Under the pieces are notes generated by a model. It saw only the letters and a program-made list of their open reading frames with translations. It was not told the DNA's origin and did no database searches. The translations under genes were made by a program, and so were the position numbers. Shown piece by piece: positions 36,242 through 45,957 of a stretch of 64,000 nt of DNA (its first letter is position 1; each line of letters starts with the position of its first letter). This DNA is from Oceanospirillum sanctuarii (lineage in GTDB: Bacteria > Pseudomonadota > Gammaproteobacteria > Pseudomonadales > Halomonadaceae), in the NCBI RefSeq assembly GCF_002150805.1, contig NZ_MTBA01000007.1, forward strand, positions 144,025-208,024. Direction: 5' to 3'.

Positions 36242-39200
36242 TTAGTGGGCGGCCGGTAACTGTTTAAAAACCGACAGTACTTCTGCAAAGTTCAGGGCTT
36301 CCAGTTTCTGTTGAAGAGCCTCAAACTCGTCTTCTCCCAGCATCGTTCTCAGTGCTGCGGTATGGCTTTCGATAACATCCAAAGCCTCCAGATCTTTGGT
36401 GCTGAGCAAGTGCATAATTTGCTCTAACTGATCCTTTGGTACGGCCGCTTCAGCTCCTGTATCACGGCTACGGGATTGTGACTGGCTCCATGCTTCCAGC
36501 GCGGGAGTGGCGGAGAGCTGAATCACTTTCAGATCCTGAGCGATAGAGGTAATCAGATGGCGCACCGATTTCTTGCCAGACTTTAAGAGGTATTCGCACT
36601 GGGATGCGGCTTGCTGAATATTGGTTGCTCCCAGCATACCGGCGGTACTGCGCAGTTTATGCATCTGCATAGCAAACTGTTGACGCAGTTCAGGGCTCTT
36701 TTTCAGGTCGTTCTCTGTCGGCGGGGTATCAAGCAGATTGCTGTTCTCCTGCAGTAATCGGCGAAGGGTTTTGTAGAACAGCCCCTTGTCTCCCATCAGT
36801 AGCTGTTTTGAGCTTTCGGCATTTAAGCCTTCAAGCACTGGCCAGTCAGTGAGCCCGTTATCGCTTTGATGCAGGTTCTGGATCGGCAGATCCCGGCTCC
36901 GATAGTCTCGGATAGCCACCCGAAGCGCATTAATTAGCAGAGCAGGCACAATAGGTTTGGTTATAAAGTCATCCATACCGGCATCCAGTGCCCTTTTTTT
37001 CTCTTCTGAAAGCGCACCTGCGGTGAGTGCGATGATGGGCAGCTCTGTCAGATGCAGCTCATTCCTGATTTTCTGCGTGGTTTCCAAACCGTCAATATCC
37101 GGCATCTGCACATCCATAAGAACGGCATCAAACATATCCGGGTTTTCCTGTAGCAACTCTAAGGCATCATAGCCACTGGCGAGGGCGACTACGCTGGCTC
37201 CATTTTTTTTCAGAATGTGTTCGACAACCTCTAGATTGATCGTACTGTCGTCGACCGCAAGAATCCGGGTGTCGGGCAGCCAGCGGGCTTTAATCGCGTC
37301 AGACTGAGTTGCCGTCATCACCCTTGCCGGATCACCGGTTTGGGCTGTCACGGCTGAGTTTACCGCGTTAAAAAGTGCCGACGAGGTGAGCGGCATTGTC
37401 AGCTGGTTGTGGATCAGAGGATCCTGACACCAGTCCGGCAAGGCAGGGTTCTCCGTTGCCGAAATCAGGATGATCGGCGGGAACTGAGCTTTGTATGCGT
37501 GGTTGGCCAGATTCCGAACAGTCTGCCACCCCTTTTCCGACAGCAGCTGCCAGTTGATCAGAAGAATATCCGGTAATCTGCGATCGCCATCCGTGCTGGC
37601 TGACAGAGCTTCGGTCAGCTCGCTCTCATCCAACATACGCCGCAACTGCCAGCCCATGGATTTCACGACAGTTTCAAGAGCGGCTCCGCCGGATTCAGAG
37701 GACTCGGCAATCAAGACCTGCAGTCCGGAATTACTGAACTGTCTGGATTGATCCTCATCCTGCAGATAGGCGGGCAGAGGTAGCTCCACCCAGAAGGAAC
37801 TGCCACCGGAAGGCTTGCTGTTAAAGCCGATATGGCCTGACATCAGATCGGTCAGTTTGCGCACAATCGATAAGCCAAGTCCTGTACCGCCAAACTGGCG
37901 GGTCGTGCTGTCATCCGCCTGAGTAAAGGGGGTAAACAGCCGGGACTGAGCGGTGGGAGGAATACCAATCCCGGTATCGCTGACTGTAAAGCGAATGGAT
38001 GTTGTGGACGCTTGTAGCAGATTGTCAGAATCCAATGGGGCAACAGATAGAGTGATCTCGCCCTCTTCTGTGAACTTAACCGCATTACTCAGCAGGTTCG
38101 TCAGGATTTGCCGGATGCGGGTGCTGTCAGAAAGCACCCATTCCGGCAGTGGATCGACCCGGTTAACGATAAAATTTAAGCCCTTGTTTTTAGCCTGAAG
38201 GGCGAATATCGAGGTGATCTCTTCCAGTAGTTGTTGCAGGTTTACAGGGGCGGCTTCCAGAGTCATTTCGTTGGCCTCGATCTTTGAGAGATCCAGGACG
38301 TCATTGACGATACCTAACAGGGAGTTGCCGGAAATATCGATCTTGTGGACCAGCTTTTTGTGCTCTTCAGAAAGGGTTTCATCTTTCAGCAGCCGGGTTA
38401 AACCCAGAATTGCATTTAAAGGGGTCCGGATCTCGTGGCTGGTATTCGCCAGAAAGGCGCTTTTCGCTTCTGTGGCTCTCTCCGCTTTACTCAGTGCAAC
38501 TCTCAGTTGTTCTTCAATGGCGAGGCGTTCGCTAATCTGGCGTACTGAGGCTGAAATCAGGAATTCATCATCCTGTTTTACGCTGCCGAGGCTGATCTCA
38601 ACCGGAAACTCAACGCCGTCGGCACCCACGGCAAACAGGGCGCTGTTTTTCCCCATAGGACGGGTTTTAGGTGCGGCAACATAGTTTGAGAAATGTCCTT
38701 TGTGTGCCGCTCTGAGGCCACTGGGAATCAGCTTATCAATGCAGTGCCCCTCCAGTTCTTCCCGGGGGTAGCCAAAGACCCGCATGGCCTGCTCATTAGC
38801 CAGCTGGATGATGCCCTCTTTATCCACAATCAGGGTGGCATCCGGAGCGGAGTCCAGCAGGATTTTAAAGCGCAGCATCTCCTTCTCTTTTTGGGTTTGC
38901 AGTTGGGTGAGCCGTTCGTCCCGGTGTTTAATTTCGTTGGTCAGCCAGGTCCAGTAATGAATAAAGATGCTGAGCAGTGCCAGTAACAGCACAAGAAAAA
39001 GCACCAGAGTTAGCTGCAGGACCAGTTCGTAGATCGTTGGGAAGCGAGATTTGGATGCGAAAATATTGATCAGGGTTTCGTGATCGGCTCCTTCCAGATT
39101 GAGATGGGTTTGGCTGATCCACTGATCCCGTATGTCATTTTCAAACAGGGTTGCGATCAGAGGTGCTGACCCCTCAGGCTGACTTAACCGGTTGAGTTCT

Positions 39201-41047
39201 TGGATGAGATGCTGGTCCCGTACAACCTCAACACTAAAGGTCTTATGCTTTGTTGGATGCAATACCAGGCGGTTATCTTTATTGGTCAGAAAAAGATTGG
39301 TGTTGGCGGGAAGCAGATCGACAGCTGTTCTTAAAAGCTCATCAATGGATATATCGATAATGACCAGGCCAAAAGGAGTGCCATCGGGTTTGTTGATCAG
39401 AATTGAGAAGTGCCAAACCGGACTGGCGGAGGTGTGTTGGCTCTGTGCTGGATTGAGGCTGATATCAGAAACATGGACATGATCTTTCAGGCCATCAATC
39501 TCATGGTCTCTTGCAGCGTTGAGTGCATGACGGATATAAGGCTTGCTGTGCTCTGATCTTAAAAAGGGAGGGGAGATGTTCACCAGATCATTACTGTGAC
39601 GCTCAACTTTAACCGTTTCCCGCCAGTTACGGGCGGCTTCAATCAGGCGAACCTGATGAACCGACGCGTTGGTGACCATATAGGCTTTAAAAATATCCGC
39701 TAGCCGAGCGTTCCATTGTTGAATACTGGAGCTGTCAAACTCAGTGAGATTGCGGGCATTGATGGCGTTCAGAGCAATAACCGGAGGCGTTTTACTGAGA
39801 AACAGAGCATCTCCCCGATATTTTTCCGCATCCTTTCTCAGTAATTCCAAGGTGGACTGTTTGGCTTGTGAGAGGTCGTTGCGAATCAGTTCGTTGTGGT
39901 GCTGGTAGAGAAACAGAGCACTGGTGAGCAGGACAAGGCTTGCGATAACAAAGGTGGTTTGTCCTGTTTTCCGAAACTGTACCGTGTGCAGGTACTCGTA
40001 GAATTTCCGACGGCTACCGGCGTGAAAGACGGCCTTATCCCGGTTGCCGGAGCTTGTATCGACTCTGAGCAGACTGATGCCCTGATTCACCAGAAAGGTC
40101 AGGAATAATCCTGCCAATACTATCCAGTGCAGGGGCCAGTAACGGATTGCGTTTAATGAAGCTCTGTTGGGACTGATGGTCATTACCCAATGCTGTCCCA
40201 CAACCAGAATCTCCTGAGAGACTGTTGCGCTATCGAGAATGTTTTCCTGAAGGGATTGAGTTTCAAAAAATGGCGAAGGTTTTGACCGGTGAGTGAGGGT
40301 GATATGAGCCTGATCCAGTAGTAAGGGCAGATCTTGCAGAACACGATCGATATTTAATGGGGTAAAGGCCCAGCCGAGAACCTGCTGTTCTCTGTCATCT
40401 GCTGAAAACGGTGCAATCCCCTCGTTAAATACGGGAAGCAGCATTAATACCCCTTTGCCATTATCTTCTGTTCCCTGAAGCAACTGCATGGGTTCTGTCA
40501 GGAAAACACTGTTTTCTCTGGCGGCTGTCAGCGCGGCTGTCCGGCGTCGGCTTTCCGAACCGATATCCAGCCCGAGAGCCTCGTTATTGGTCTGTTGCGG
40601 GTAAAGATATTTAACGATGAAGCGATCACCGTTGTGGGGGGTTAGGGTACGGATCTGAAACTCAGGAGCGTTATCGGATCGTGTCCGGGACAGAAAATCG
40701 GCTTCCCCTGTTGGGGATACTTTTTCTATGTAGCCAAAACCCAATGCTCCGGGAAACTCTTTTTCCAGCTCACGGGAGCGGATATAGCGTTCAAACTGCT
40801 GGCGGGTGATACGTTTGGGATCCGCTGTCAGGATAGAACCCCGCGCCCCGCGCAGCCCAAACTCAAAATGCTCAAACCTGTCCTGAATGATATTCTCAGC
40901 CTGTTGCGATAAGTCATGGGCGTAGGATGAGATTTCAAAGTCGTTCTTTTGTTTGACCAACAAGGTTATCAGGGCTGTGAGCAAAAGCCCTGAAATAACA
41001 GGAAGCCAGGGTTTGATGCGGCGTTGCAGTCTTCTGCGTTGCCTCAC
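36242..41047 (-). CDS. large hybrid sensor histidine kinase (CHASE, Cache-like, PAS, HisKA, HATPase, 2 REC, Hpt)
   Basis: This 1601-aa membrane kinase has an unusually rich input side. The order is: helix (about 15-30), CHASE domain (about 50-250), helices near 304-324 and 363-382, a second periplasmic Cache-like region (about 385-675), helix (about 676-700), coiled coil, PAS (about 733-830), HisKA with His871 in NTSHEIRTPLN, HATPase (NLLSNAVKF, DTGIGIP, GTGLGLSIV), a receiver-like domain whose phospho-acceptor position is Asn1165 (LLINWQ), a canonical receiver with Asp1312 (LMDVQMPD), and an Hpt domain with His1463 (QMHKLRSTAGMLG). The GTG start overlaps the stop of the EAL gene (GTGA), so the two are co-translated. 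Confidence 0.9.
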   Translation of the reverse strand: MRQRRRLQRRIKPWLPVISGLLLTALITLLVKQKNDFEISSYAHDLSQQAENIIQDRFEHFEFGLRGARGSILTADPKRITRQQFERYIRSRELEKEFPGALGFGYIEKVSPTGEADFLSRTRSDNAPEFQIRTLTPHNGDRFIVKYLYPQQTNNEALGLDIGSESRRRTAALTAARENSVFLTEPMQLLQGTEDNGKGVLMLLPVFNEGIAPFSADDREQQVLGWAFTPLNIDRVLQDLPLLLDQAHITLTHRSKPSPFFETQSLQENILDSATVSQEILVVGQHWVMTISPNRASLNAIRYWPLHWIVLAGLFLTFLVNQGISLLRVDTSSGNRDKAVFHAGSRRKFYEYLHTVQFRKTGQTTFVIASLVLLTSALFLYQHHNELIRNDLSQAKQSTLELLRKDAEKYRGDALFLSKTPPVIALNAINARNLTEFDSSSIQQWNARLADIFKAYMVTNASVHQVRLIEAARNWRETVKVERHSNDLVNISPPFLRSEHSKPYIRHALNAARDHEIDGLKDHVHVSDISLNPAQSQHTSASPVWHFSILINKPDGTPFGLVIIDISIDELLRTAVDLLPANTNLFLTNKDNRLVLHPTKHKTFSVEVVRDQHLIQELNRLSQPEGSAPLIATLFENDIRDQWISQTHLNLEGADHETLINIFASKSRFPTIYELVLQLTLVLFLVLLLALLSIFIHYWTWLTNEIKHRDERLTQLQTQKEKEMLRFKILLDSAPDATLIVDKEGIIQLANEQAMRVFGYPREELEGHCIDKLIPSGLRAAHKGHFSNYVAAPKTRPMGKNSALFAVGADGVEFPVEISLGSVKQDDEFLISASVRQISERLAIEEQLRVALSKAERATEAKSAFLANTSHEIRTPLNAILGLTRLLKDETLSEEHKKLVHKIDISGNSLLGIVNDVLDLSKIEANEMTLEAAPVNLQQLLEEITSIFALQAKNKGLNFIVNRVDPLPEWVLSDSTRIRQILTNLLSNAVKFTEEGEITLSVAPLDSDNLLQASTTSIRFTVSDTGIGIPPTAQSRLFTPFTQADDSTTRQFGGTGLGLSIVRKLTDLMSGHIGFNSKPSGGSSFWVELPLPAYLQDEDQSRQFSNSGLQVLIAESSESGGAALETVVKSMGWQLRRMLDESELTEALSASTDGDRRLPDILLINWQLLSEKGWQTVRNLANHAYKAQFPPIILISATENPALPDWCQDPLIHNQLTMPLTSSALFNAVNSAVTAQTGDPARVMTATQSDAIKARWLPDTRILAVDDSTINLEVVEHILKKNGASVVALASGYDALELLQENPDMFDAVLMDVQMPDIDGLETTQKIRNELHLTELPIIALTAGALSEEKKRALDAGMDDFITKPIVPALLINALRVAIRDYRSRDLPIQNLHQSDNGLTDWPVLEGLNAESSKQLLMGDKGLFYKTLRRLLQENSNLLDTPPTENDLKKSPELRQQFAMQMHKLRSTAGMLGATNIQQAASQCEYLLKSGKKSVRHLITSIAQDLKVIQLSATPALEAWSQSQSRSRDTGAEAAVPKDQLEQIMHLLSTKDLEALDVIESHTAALRTMLGEDEFEALQQKLEALNFAEVLSVFKQLPAAH

Positions 41048-43125
41048 ACCAGGTACCTCGCCTGAACCTCATTGGCGGTAACGGGATGCGAGATATAAAA
41101 GCCCTGCATCTGATTTATTCCGAGAGTTTTGAGGTGTTCAAGCTGCTCCTCGGTTTCAACGCCTTCCGCAATAGCTGCCAGCTGCATATTGTTAGCCAGA
41201 TTAAGGATGGTGCGTGTCAGAGTGTCATCCGGCTTCTCGCCGCGGATTTGAGTGATAAACGAGCGGTCGATTTTGAGTACATCGATGGGCAGTTCTTTCA
41301 GGTAACTCAGACTGGAGAAGCCGGTGCCAAAGTCGTCGATTGAGATGGTTATGCCCAGATTACGCAGTTGCTGCATATCCCTACACACCTGCTCCATATT
41401 TTTCAGCATCATATTTTCGGTCACTTCAAGCTCTATCTTGTCAGCTGGGACCTGATGCTCATCAAGTTTGCTCAGCAACAGGGGCACAAAGTGGGGATCA
41501 AGGAATTGTACCGGCGAGATGTTAATGCACATTTTGAGATCAAACCCACCCTGATTCCATTGCTTCAGCTGCGCCAGAGCCAGATGGATAACACCTTCAC
41601 CAAGAGGGATGATCAGCTTGGTATCTTCGGCGAGGCTAATGAAGTCCACTGGTGGAATCAGTCGACCCTGTTCATCCCGGACTCTCAGCAGGGCTTCCAC
41701 TGCGAGAGTCTCGCCGGAATTGGTATCGACAATTGGCTGGTAGTGCAGCTCATAGTTTTTCTGACTGATCGCATTTTTTAACTGAGAGTAGCGCTCTTTT
41801 CGTGAGACGAAGAAGGATTCCACTTCACTTGAGTAGAAACAGAGACCCGTTTGGCTCATATCGGTTTTTGCCCGATACAGGGCGGCATCTGCATGCATCA
41901 CCAGAGACTGGGGATCATCCGCATCATCAGGGTAAAGGCTGAGGCCTATGCTGATGGAGAAGTTATGTAATTCCGGATAGAGACTGACAATCTGAGCCAG
42001 ATTTTCCCGGATACTGATTGCGGTATGGGCAAGTTGATTGACGCTATCAATCGCAGGAACCAGCACCATAAACTGATCAGCATTGTGTCGGCTGAGGGTT
42101 TGGTTCTGTTCCAGTCGGGCACTGATTTTCTGGGCAATCTTCTTCAGCAGGGCATCACCGTAATCAAAGCCGAACTCTTCGTTGATCAGTTTAAAACGAT
42201 CGACATCGATCAGAATCAAACCGAGTTTGTTTTTATTCTGTTTGCATTGCCCCATCTCGACATTGATACGTTCCATCAGCAGAAAGCGGTTAGGCAGATT
42301 TGTCAGTTGGTCGTACTGAAGGGTATGAGCCATCTTGAGAGCCATCGCTCTTGATTCATTGATATCTTCAAAGACAATGACAGCCCCGATGACCTCATCG
42401 GTATCTGACATTAAAGGGGTCGAGGAATCTTCTACTGCGATCCAGTGGCCCCGCTGGTTCAGCATCTGGCAGTTAAAGGCCATGCCGACTTCACGTTTTT
42501 CCTGCATGGCAACGTGAACCGGGTTGATATGATCCGGCCCATCATCACCCATTCTGAGAGGCATCACCTCTTCGATTGCCTGACCTAAGGCTTCACTTAA
42601 CAGCATGCCGGTCATGAGTTCAGCAGAAGGGTTCATATAAGTGACCCGGCCATCCCGGTCTGTGGTGATGACGCCATCACCGATACTCTCCAGTGTAACT
42701 CTGGCGTGCCGGGATACCTGTTCAAGTCGGCGTTCTCTGTCTCTGAGACTGAGATGAGTCTGCACCCGGGCGGCAACGACTTCAGGCAGCAGGGGTTTAA
42801 CAATAAAGTCCACTGCGCCCGCGGCGAGACAGCGCAACTGATCTTCTTTTGAGTCGTGAGAGGTGATAAAGATGACCGGAATATCGACTGTCACATCGTT
42901 TGATTTTAGCTGAGCCAGCACTTCATAGCCGTTCAGGCCGGGCATCTCGATATCCAGCAGGATGATATCAGGGCGGGTTGCGAGTGCCTGATTCAGCGCG
43001 GCAAGACCATCCTGCTCAAAGAAAACATGTCCTAAATCTTTTAATGCTTTATTAAGAAGGGTGATCTGGCTGGCATCGTCGTCAACCAGAAGAATGCGGT
43101 GCGTATCGTTATTATTATTGAACAT
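41044..43125 (-). CDS. response regulator with PAS, degenerate GGDEF and EAL domains
   Basis: This 693-aa cytoplasmic protein begins with a receiver (Asp58 in LLDIEMPGLNG), followed by PAS (about 145-265), GGDEF (about 270-435) and EAL (about 450-690). The GGDEF active site reads NADQF at 348-352 instead of GG(D/E)EF, so cyclase activity is unlikely; it may bind GTP as a regulatory site. The EAL domain keeps AVEALLRV, CINISPVQF, EVTENMM and IDDFGTGFSSL, so c-di-GMP hydrolysis is likely. It is encoded with the 1601-aa hybrid kinase, whose Hpt domain is the likely phosphate donor. GAGG lies 6 bases before the ATG. Confidence 0.92.
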   Translation of the reverse strand: MFNNNNDTHRILLVDDDASQITLLNKALKDLGHVFFEQDGLAALNQALATRPDIILLDIEMPGLNGYEVLAQLKSNDVTVDIPVIFITSHDSKEDQLRCLAAGAVDFIVKPLLPEVVAARVQTHLSLRDRERRLEQVSRHARVTLESIGDGVITTDRDGRVTYMNPSAELMTGMLLSEALGQAIEEVMPLRMGDDGPDHINPVHVAMQEKREVGMAFNCQMLNQRGHWIAVEDSSTPLMSDTDEVIGAVIVFEDINESRAMALKMAHTLQYDQLTNLPNRFLLMERINVEMGQCKQNKNKLGLILIDVDRFKLINEEFGFDYGDALLKKIAQKISARLEQNQTLSRHNADQFMVLVPAIDSVNQLAHTAISIRENLAQIVSLYPELHNFSISIGLSLYPDDADDPQSLVMHADAALYRAKTDMSQTGLCFYSSEVESFFVSRKERYSQLKNAISQKNYELHYQPIVDTNSGETLAVEALLRVRDEQGRLIPPVDFISLAEDTKLIIPLGEGVIHLALAQLKQWNQGGFDLKMCINISPVQFLDPHFVPLLLSKLDEHQVPADKIELEVTENMMLKNMEQVCRDMQQLRNLGITISIDDFGTGFSSLSYLKELPIDVLKIDRSFITQIRGEKPDDTLTRTILNLANNMQLAAIAEGVETEEQLEHLKTLGINQMQGFYISHPVTANEVQARYLV

Positions 43126-43792
43126 ACAGTGCCTCTGTTCCGGGGGCGCAGTGGTAACCCGGCTTTAGATCCCATAACTGAAATATGGAACATGGAGATT
43201 GAGGGTCAAGAAAAGACTGTACGGTTTGTGATGCTTTTGAGTAACAGAGGTTGTTTGGAACGGAAAATGATCGATGCTTTTTCGATGGAAAAGCTAGCTG
43301 AGGCAGAGTCAGATGTGAGTGAATATAGACTAGGCAGATTATAGATTGAGACGGTAATGGGGAGGTGAAACAGATATTAAAGGAGAAGGTTGAATCAGCT
43401 TCATTCTGAGGTAAAGCAAGGCACAAATCCCCATATAACCAGCTCAGATGAGCCAGTTGTAACGCGGGCGGGCGAGAAGGATCTGTGCCTTGCCGTGTTA
43501 CCTCAGAGTGCGAATCAGTTCAGTTGCTTGTTAAAGCAAAAGCGCTTTCCGCTTCAGCAACGGGAGTAAGAATGACGGAATAAATGATCTGGAAAAACAG
43601 GTTTTTTCGTTTTGATTGTCTGTTTTTTTCGATGATTGGTCGGTTTTACCCGTTTGTTGTGCAGAAGCGATAAAACCCTGCGATTTTTGCGGATCTGGAC
43701 TCCTTAGCTTGGTTTGCTTGCTTGTACTTCTTCCTAAAAAAAATCAAAAAGTTAGTCGAACAGAGGTTAAGTTCGGGCAATCAGCACCGGAG
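43126..43792. other. 667-base gap with a long inverted repeat
   Basis: No convincing gene is seen. Short open frames here lack ribosome sites. The region contains the imperfect inverted repeat at 43402-43510 and T-rich stretches around 43600-43640. Confidence 0.5.
43402..43510. repeat. imperfect long inverted repeat
   Basis: The left arm (43402-43430, containing CATTCTGAGGTAA and GCAAGGCACAAATCC) is matched on the opposite strand by the right arm (43479-43510, GGATCTGTGCCTTGC and TTACCTCAGAGTG), with a few mismatches and a 2-3 base bulge. The loop is about 48 bases. It could be a folded RNA or a remnant of a small mobile element. Confidence 0.6.
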
Positions 43793-44704
43793 CTATTGAG
43801 CCGCAGGCGCTGGTTTGGCCGCTGCCAGTACCGCTTTGATACCCGGATGCATAGGGTCCGGAGTTCGGGTAACCGCGTAATGGCTGACGGATACTGACTG
43901 AATTTCACCAGCTTCTTCCACCAGATACTGACGACAGACTTCATCCACAATAACCGTTGGCGCGGTAAAGATTCCCATGCCTTCCCGGGCAAAGATCTTG
44001 ATCAGGGCACTGTCGTTAATTTCTGCCTGCACCTTCATATCGATATTCTGCTGCTTAAGCCAGAAGGAAAGTTCAGAAAACCATTGTGTGCCTGTGTCGT
44101 TGGTCAGCAGCGGATGACCGTCCAGTGAGTGGGGGAAACCCCGGCGGAGATTCCAGGCAAGCCTCGGCGCAGCAAACATCGACAGGTGTGAACTGAGTAG
44201 GTGTTTCGGGTGAAGGTCGCCAACCCCGGCAGACATCTCCTGCGTAATCGGCTGGTCACTGATCACCAGATCCAGCGTCTGACGTTTCAGGCTGCGCAGC
44301 AGATCCGGCAGGTCGCCACTGACCACCTTCAGCTGCAATGGTTGGCCGCAGTTCAGTGCCGGTTGAATCAGGCGATAGGCGATCATCTTGTGCACGGAAG
44401 CGGCAAAACCCACAGAGAACTTGATCGGCTGGTTGTCATCGGGATTGCGCAACACCTGATCCAGTTCACCGGCTAAAGCGAAGATTTTGTTGGCGTAGTC
44501 TCTGACTTTTTCACCAAGAGGGGTCAGCTTCAGCCCCCGGCCTTTACGGCTGAAAAGCGCACCGGTTTTGGCTTCAAAGGCAGATAGCTGACCGCTTAAG
44601 GTCTGAGGAGCAAGATCCAGCTGGTCACTGGCGCGGGCGATGGAGCCGGTTTCTGCGATAACCCAGAAGTAATAGAGGTGTTTCAGGTTCAGATCTTTTA
44701 GCAC
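43793..44704 (-). CDS. LysR family regulator, NhaR-like
   Basis: This 303-aa LysR protein has an N-terminal helix-turn-helix closely matching NhaR (LNLKHLYYFWVIAETGSIARASDQLDLAPQTLSGQLSAFE, RKGRGLKLTPLGE), followed by a LysR substrate domain. NhaR activates the sodium/proton antiporter gene nhaA in E. coli, but no antiporter is adjacent, so the target is unknown. The start is GTG 44704; no strong ribosome site is seen. The gene follows the ABC export operon on the same strand. Confidence 0.87.
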   Translation of the reverse strand: MLKDLNLKHLYYFWVIAETGSIARASDQLDLAPQTLSGQLSAFEAKTGALFSRKGRGLKLTPLGEKVRDYANKIFALAGELDQVLRNPDDNQPIKFSVGFAASVHKMIAYRLIQPALNCGQPLQLKVVSGDLPDLLRSLKRQTLDLVISDQPITQEMSAGVGDLHPKHLLSSHLSMFAAPRLAWNLRRGFPHSLDGHPLLTNDTGTQWFSELSFWLKQQNIDMKVQAEINDSALIKIFAREGMGIFTAPTVIVDEVCRQYLVEEAGEIQSVSVSHYAVTRTPDPMHPGIKAVLAAAKPAPAAQ

Positions 44705-44710
44705 GCCATT

Positions 44711-44770
44711 TGCCCGCTTAGCCGTTTGAAAAGATATTTGCGCTCACGTAATAAACGGCGCAGGCGGGCA
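44711..44770. repeat. two-step hairpin between the ABC operon and the NhaR-like gene
   Basis: TGCCCGC (44711-44717) pairs with GCGGGCA (44764-44770), and GCCGTTT (44721-44727) with AAACGGC (44753-44759), around a 25-base loop. It lies just before the GTG of the LysR gene. It could end the upstream transcript or limit read-through translation. Confidence 0.5.
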
Positions 44771-44781
44771 TTTTAGCAGCT

Positions 44782-45957
44782 TTAATCCAAATGTTTAGAG
44801 AACCTGCGGGAAGCGACTAACAAGCCGACAGCAGTAAAGCCAAGTAGCCAGAGTGCATCCGGTTGCAGATCAAGTACCCCGGCATCCCGAAGAATGATCC
44901 CCCGACTCATACGCATAAAATGAGTAGCAGGCAGCGCTTCTGCGATCCATTGGGCCGTCTCAGGCATAGCTTCGTAGGGAAACATAAAGCCGGATAGCAA
45001 AATGGAGGGCAGCAGAATAAAGACGGTCATCTGCATCGCCTGTAACTGAGTTTTAGCGATGGTGGAGATCACAAGTCCCAGTGTCAGGCTGGCGCAGATA
45101 AAGAGCATGGCGGCTCCGGCCAGATCGAACAGGTTGCCGCGAATCGGCAGGTCAAACAGCAATCGGCCTGCGGTCAGAATCAATCCGGTCTGAATAAAAC
45201 CCACCAGCACATAAGGTGCGATCTTTCCCAGCATCAGTTCCAGTGGCTTTACCGGCGTGGTGATCAGAAATTCCATATTGCCCTGTTCCCGCTCCCGAAC
45301 GATGGCGGCAGAGGTAAAAAGCACCATGGTCATGGTCAGAATCACGCCCAGAAGCCCGGGAATGATATTCACCACAGAACGCTGTTCCGGGTTGAAATAA
45401 AGAGCGACAGCAAAAGTATCCGCAGTCGCGGTTGCGGTAGTTGCTGGTATCTGAGGCAGATCTTCTATCTGGCTCAAAGGCATCTGACGCAGTCCCTTGA
45501 TGCTGGCTGCAACCACGGTGTCCGAGCCATCCACCAGCCATTGGCCGATCGGTTGAGGTGACGGATTCTGTGCTCCGCTGGCCGGATGTTGCGTGAGACG
45601 GGATGAGAGATCTGGCGGCAGATAGAGCACCGCTTTGACCTTACCGGCGGTAATAGCCGCTTCTGCCTGTTGAAGATCCTGATACACCTGGGTGAAGCGC
45701 ACTACCTGCGTCGCTTCGGTTGCCTGAATCAGGGCCCTGCTGGCTTGAGTATTGCTCTTATCCACGATACCTGCCGGCAGATTGCGGGCATCGGTATTGA
45801 TCGCAAAGCCAAACAGCATCAGCTGAACCAGAGGGATCATCACGATCATGCCAAAGGTCATACGATCCCGTGACAGCTGGCGCAGTTCTTTCCAGAGAAT
45901 GGCTGTAATTCTTGAAAAGGTTCCGGTCAATGGCTGAATCATCTGGTTATCCGACAT
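44782..45957 (-). CDS. ABC-2 type export permease
   Basis: This 391-aa inner-membrane permease of the YbhS/YbhR/YhhJ type has one N-terminal helix, a large periplasmic domain and a C-terminal bundle of about five helices (VNIIPGLLGVILTMTMVLFTSAAIVREREQGNMEFL is the conserved junction). It forms an exporter with the ATPase and adaptor encoded upstream. AGGAGG lies 5 bases before ATG 45957, which overlaps the end of the ATPase gene by 11 bases; the longer frame to 45993 is less likely. E. coli ybhGFSR has two permease genes, but only one is present here. Confidence 0.9.
   Translation of the reverse strand: MSDNQMIQPLTGTFSRITAILWKELRQLSRDRMTFGMIVMIPLVQLMLFGFAINTDARNLPAGIVDKSNTQASRALIQATEATQVVRFTQVYQDLQQAEAAITAGKVKAVLYLPPDLSSRLTQHPASGAQNPSPQPIGQWLVDGSDTVVAASIKGLRQMPLSQIEDLPQIPATTATATADTFAVALYFNPEQRSVVNIIPGLLGVILTMTMVLFTSAAIVREREQGNMEFLITTPVKPLELMLGKIAPYVLVGFIQTGLILTAGRLLFDLPIRGNLFDLAGAAMLFICASLTLGLVISTIAKTQLQAMQMTVFILLPSILLSGFMFPYEAMPETAQWIAEALPATHFMRMSRGIILRDAGVLDLQPDALWLLGFTAVGLLVASRRFSKHLD

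Noticed and set aside
43099..43344. 81-codon frame at the start of the REC-EAL gene
   Set aside because: It overlaps the start codon region of the EAL gene on the opposite strand, has no ribosome site and no family.
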